Below are positions 62,224 through 64,000 of a stretch of DNA of 64,000 bases, in pieces. Location of the stretch: assembly GCA_040882225.1 (NCBI GenBank), contig JBBEBR010000014.1:569097-633096 (forward strand), given 5' to 3'. The translations under genes and the position numbers were made by a program. Position 1 is the stretch's first letter. Each line of letters opens with the position of its first letter. Source of the stretch: Gracilimonas sp040882225 (GTDB lineage: Bacteria > Bacteroidota > Rhodothermia > Balneolales > Balneolaceae). The notes beneath the pieces were generated by a model. That model was not told the DNA's origin. It made no database searches and saw only the letters and a list, made by a program, of their open reading frames with translations.

Positions 62224-62975
62224 AGGTCCTGCTGAGCATATCTGCGAAGGATCTTAGTTTTTCTTGGAGCAGATGCTGATTCCAACTTGGTAATCATTTC
62301 CAACTCAGATTCTTCGAGAGTACTCTCAGAAAGACTCGTTGGGGGATTGTGAGGTTATATATTGCATCCATTTTCACCAAAGTCTTCCTGAGCATACTTG
62401 CGAAGGATCTTGCTTTTTCGTGGAGCAGACGCTTCATTACCACCTGATAATAATTCCCAACTCAGATTCTTCAGGGGTACCTTCAGAAAGACTCGTTGGG
62501 GGATTGTGAGGTTATATATTGCATCCATTTTCACCAAAGTCTTCCTGAGCATACTTGCGAAGGATCTTGCTTTTTCGTGGAGCAGACGCTTCATTACCAC
62601 CTGATAATAATTCCCAACTCAGATTCTTCAGGGGTACCTTCAGAAAGACTCGTTGGGGGATTGTGAGGTTATATATTGCATCCATTTTCACCAAAGTCTT
62701 CCTGAGCATACTTGCGAAGGATCTTAGTTTTTTGGAGGCATGGGTGCTGATTCCAACTTGGTAATCATTTCCAACTCAGATTCTTCGAGAGTACTCTCAG
62801 AAAGACTCGTTGGGGGATTGTGAGGTTATATATTGCATCCATTTTCACCAAAGTCTTCCTGAGCATACTTGCGAAGGATCTTGCTTTTTCGTGGAGCAGA
62901 CGCTTCATTACCACCTGATAATCATTCCCAACTCAGATTCTTCGAGAGTACTCTCAGAAGGACTTGATGGGGGAT
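62224..62975. repeat. Five head-to-tail copies of the palindromic element, period 157 bp (cluster 3)
   Basis: The left-arm word (TCTTCCTGAGCATACTTGCG or a close variant) starts at 62226, 62382, 62539, 62696 and 62853, i.e. spacings of 156 or 157. Units 2 and 3 are nearly identical (right arm AGATTCTTCAGGGGTACCTT) while units 1, 4 and 5 carry the AGATTCTTCGAGAGTACTCT form. Because 157 is not a multiple of three, the repeated open frames here are not genes. Degenerate halves of the element lie at about 62160-62200 and 63044-63078. From 62118 to 63469 no protein gene is seen. Confidence 0.9.
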
Positions 62976-63008
62976 TTTGAGGTTATATATTGCATCCATT
63001 CTCGCCAA

Positions 63009-63038
63009 CGGTCAGACGAGCAGGAAGTCGTCAGACCG
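63009..63038. repeat. Perfect 11-bp hairpin CGGTCAGACGA / TCGTCAGACCG
   Basis: The arms at 63009-63019 and 63028-63038 are exact inverted copies around an 8-base loop, followed by AGTATC. It shares the CAGACG/CGTCAGA core and trailing GAGTA with the hairpin at 49416-49442 and closes the tandem array. Confidence 0.65.
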
Positions 63039-63183
63039 AGTATCATAAGTCATCCTGATTGAGGAGAAGGATCTTTGCAGATGATGGCACTGGTTCTTTT
63101 CAACCTGCTAACTAAACGTACACGGTAACACCTAAACACTTTTGCCAGGGTTGGTTCCTGCACCCGGCGTTTAGAAACCTAAA

Positions 63184-63243
63184 TCTCCCCATCCAATGGC
63201 GCAGCTATTTCGTATAGTGGAGAGGAGGGCGTTAAAAGCGCCC
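63184..63243 (+). ncRNA. Candidate structured leader region (three-way-junction shape)
   Basis: TCTCC (63184-63188) can pair with GGAGA (63219-63223) around two small hairpins, CCAT-CCA-ATGG and CTAT-TTCGT-ATAG. A separate GGGCG-TTAAAAG-CGCCC hairpin follows (63227-63243). The block lies 230 bp upstream of the pilin-like gene. It matches no riboswitch I know and may be chance; listed as a candidate only. Confidence 0.25.
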
Positions 63244-63469
63244 GAATTATCGGTCTTAAATATTTATTGCTCAAAAGAAAAATTAATTGCGAATATTAAG
63301 AAATTTTAATTAAGTTTGATTTGTAACATTCCGGGGCGGGGGACTCTTGTAGTTAATGCTAACCCGAGCCGTTAAAAAAATTCTAATTTACTTTGTCTAA
63401 ATCATTCATAAATTCTGCCAAAGTAAAAAGCAGTTTTAACAAACAAACACAAACAAATAGGAGACCATC

Positions 63470-63907
63470 ATGGGTCAACAACAATTACTACTCGTAATAT
63501 TAGTAACAATAATCGTAGGGATTGCTACAGTAGTAGCGATCAACGTATTTGGAACAAGTGCCGCTTCAGCTAACGCAGATGCAGTACGTAATGATGTGCT
63601 TGGAATCGCTTCTTCAGCTCAAGGCTGGTATATTAAACCGGAAATGATGGGCGGTGGAGGAAATTCTTTTGATGGAATGACTTTCAATGATTTCAACTTT
63701 TCAGCTGATAGTATTGATGCTACAGGTGGACTTAGTGCAGTAAACATGAATGGCACTTATGTCATTGAAAATGATGATCAAACTTTCACAGTAACAGCTC
63801 ATCCCGCAAGTGATGAGGATTACGACGCGAGTGAAGATTTCCCCACTGCTTCAGCTGGAGGTCAGCTAGTGGCTACAGTTAGTAAGGGTGGTGTAGATTG
63901 GCAATAA
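63470..63907 (+). CDS. Pilin-like secreted protein with hydrophobic N-terminal helix
   Basis: The 145-residue protein starts MGQQQLLLVILVTIIVGIAT and continues as one long hydrophobic/amphipathic helix (VVAINVFGTSAASANADAV). This is the layout of type IV pilin/pseudopilin-like proteins in which a short leader precedes the helix; a typical leader Gly-Phe-Glu is not seen. The rest is polar, with few charged strands (FDGMTFNDFNFSADSID, GTYVIENDDQTFTVTAHP). A clear Shine-Dalgarno (AGGAG, seven bases upstream) supports the start. Similar MGQQQ proteins occur in related phyla as multi-copy surface or pilin proteins. Function unproven. Confidence 0.7.
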   Translation: MGQQQLLLVILVTIIVGIATVVAINVFGTSAASANADAVRNDVLGIASSAQGWYIKPEMMGGGGNSFDGMTFNDFNFSADSIDATGGLSAVNMNGTYVIENDDQTFTVTAHPASDEDYDASEDFPTASAGGQLVATVSKGGVDWQ

Positions 63908-64000
63908 TTGAAAATAAAATTAGGTAGAAAAAATTACTTAATTTAAGGGGCTGAAGTAGCTAAGACCTGAATAAGGTACTAACTTAGTTACTATGTATGA

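Noticed and set aside
62355..62764. Repeated open frames of 65-81 codons on both strands
   Set aside because: They read through the 157-bp tandem array. The period is not a multiple of three, and the frames copy each other because the DNA repeats.
62224..62975. CRISPR-like array
   Set aside because: Regular spacing was noticed, but the repeated unit is the whole 157 bp with no unique spacers and no cas genes.
63137..63250. Known riboswitch or tRNA
   Set aside because: I compared the region by eye with c-di-GMP, fluoride and tRNA patterns; none of the conserved core bases match.
63993..64000. Start of a next gene at the right edge
   Set aside because: Only an ATG and five bases are visible; nothing supports it.

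Overview
The window reads as chromosomal DNA of a moderately low-GC, Gram-negative, probably marine or saline member of the Balneolota/Bacteroidota side of the tree (a Balneola-, Gracilimonas- or Rhodohalobacter-like organism). This is an inference. It rests on the set of families present: a GWxTD-type secreted protein, DUF2723 membrane protein, DUF2795 and DUF4920 proteins, monomeric NADP isocitrate dehydrogenase, a CrtD-like carotenoid desaturase, Ser/Thr kinase with TPR repeats, a Na+-coupled amino-acid transporter and outer-membrane Omp85 proteins. Many starts also lack a clear Shine-Dalgarno, as is common in that group. No rRNA, tRNA, CRISPR array, prophage or intact insertion sequence was found.

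Layout. 0-7 kb: tail of an Ig-like lipoprotein, an MscS channel, a convergent sialidase-fold lipoprotein, small secreted or cytosolic proteins, a frameshifted four-helix-bundle (IVP-type) gene sitting between inverted repeats, then SUI1/YciH, a MATE exporter and a degenerate AAA-like protein. 7-12 kb: one very large lipoprotein of four long Ig-type repeats, interrupted by a 100-N scaffold gap that is explained by a 48-bp repeat at both contig edges. 12-29 kb: MFS exporter, ferric-type ABC permease, FAD oxidoreductase, subtilisin lipoprotein, DUF445, YbeY, DUF2723, Na+ symporter, bPH2 protein, MsrB, a surface protein of about fifteen 16-residue repeats and a glycosyltransferase. 29-38 kb: phosphodiesterase, CrtD-like desaturase, VOC, YihY, a UbiA-like membrane protein, RlmD, a cNMP-binding protein and Omp85. 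38-44 kb: DUF2795, then a + strand run tatA-gatA-SDR-M28-prmA-ppx with start/stop overlaps from SDR to ppx. 44-55 kb: sigma factor, kinase-TPR, queG, ftsE, methyltransferase, pdxA, GWxTD protein and an acyl-CoA carboxylase beta chain. 55-64 kb: icd, a small membrane protein, mutL, a nucleotidyltransferase pair and a pilin-like gene, spread among repeat-filled intergenic regions.

Most genes are housekeeping or envelope functions. The accessory interest is in non-coding repeats. (i) About eleven copies of a palindromic element of about 120-150 bp lie only between 55.1 and 63.0 kb, including a tandem array of period 157 bp. (ii) Two copies of a 175/224-bp element with 10-bp perfect terminal inverted repeats lie 45 kb apart. 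(iii) A 543-bp cassette with terminal inverted repeats carries a four-helix-bundle gene. (iv) Two smaller hairpin or palindrome families recur. The nucleotidyltransferase pair embedded in the repeat field and the endonuclease-deficient-looking MutL next to it deserve a second look.
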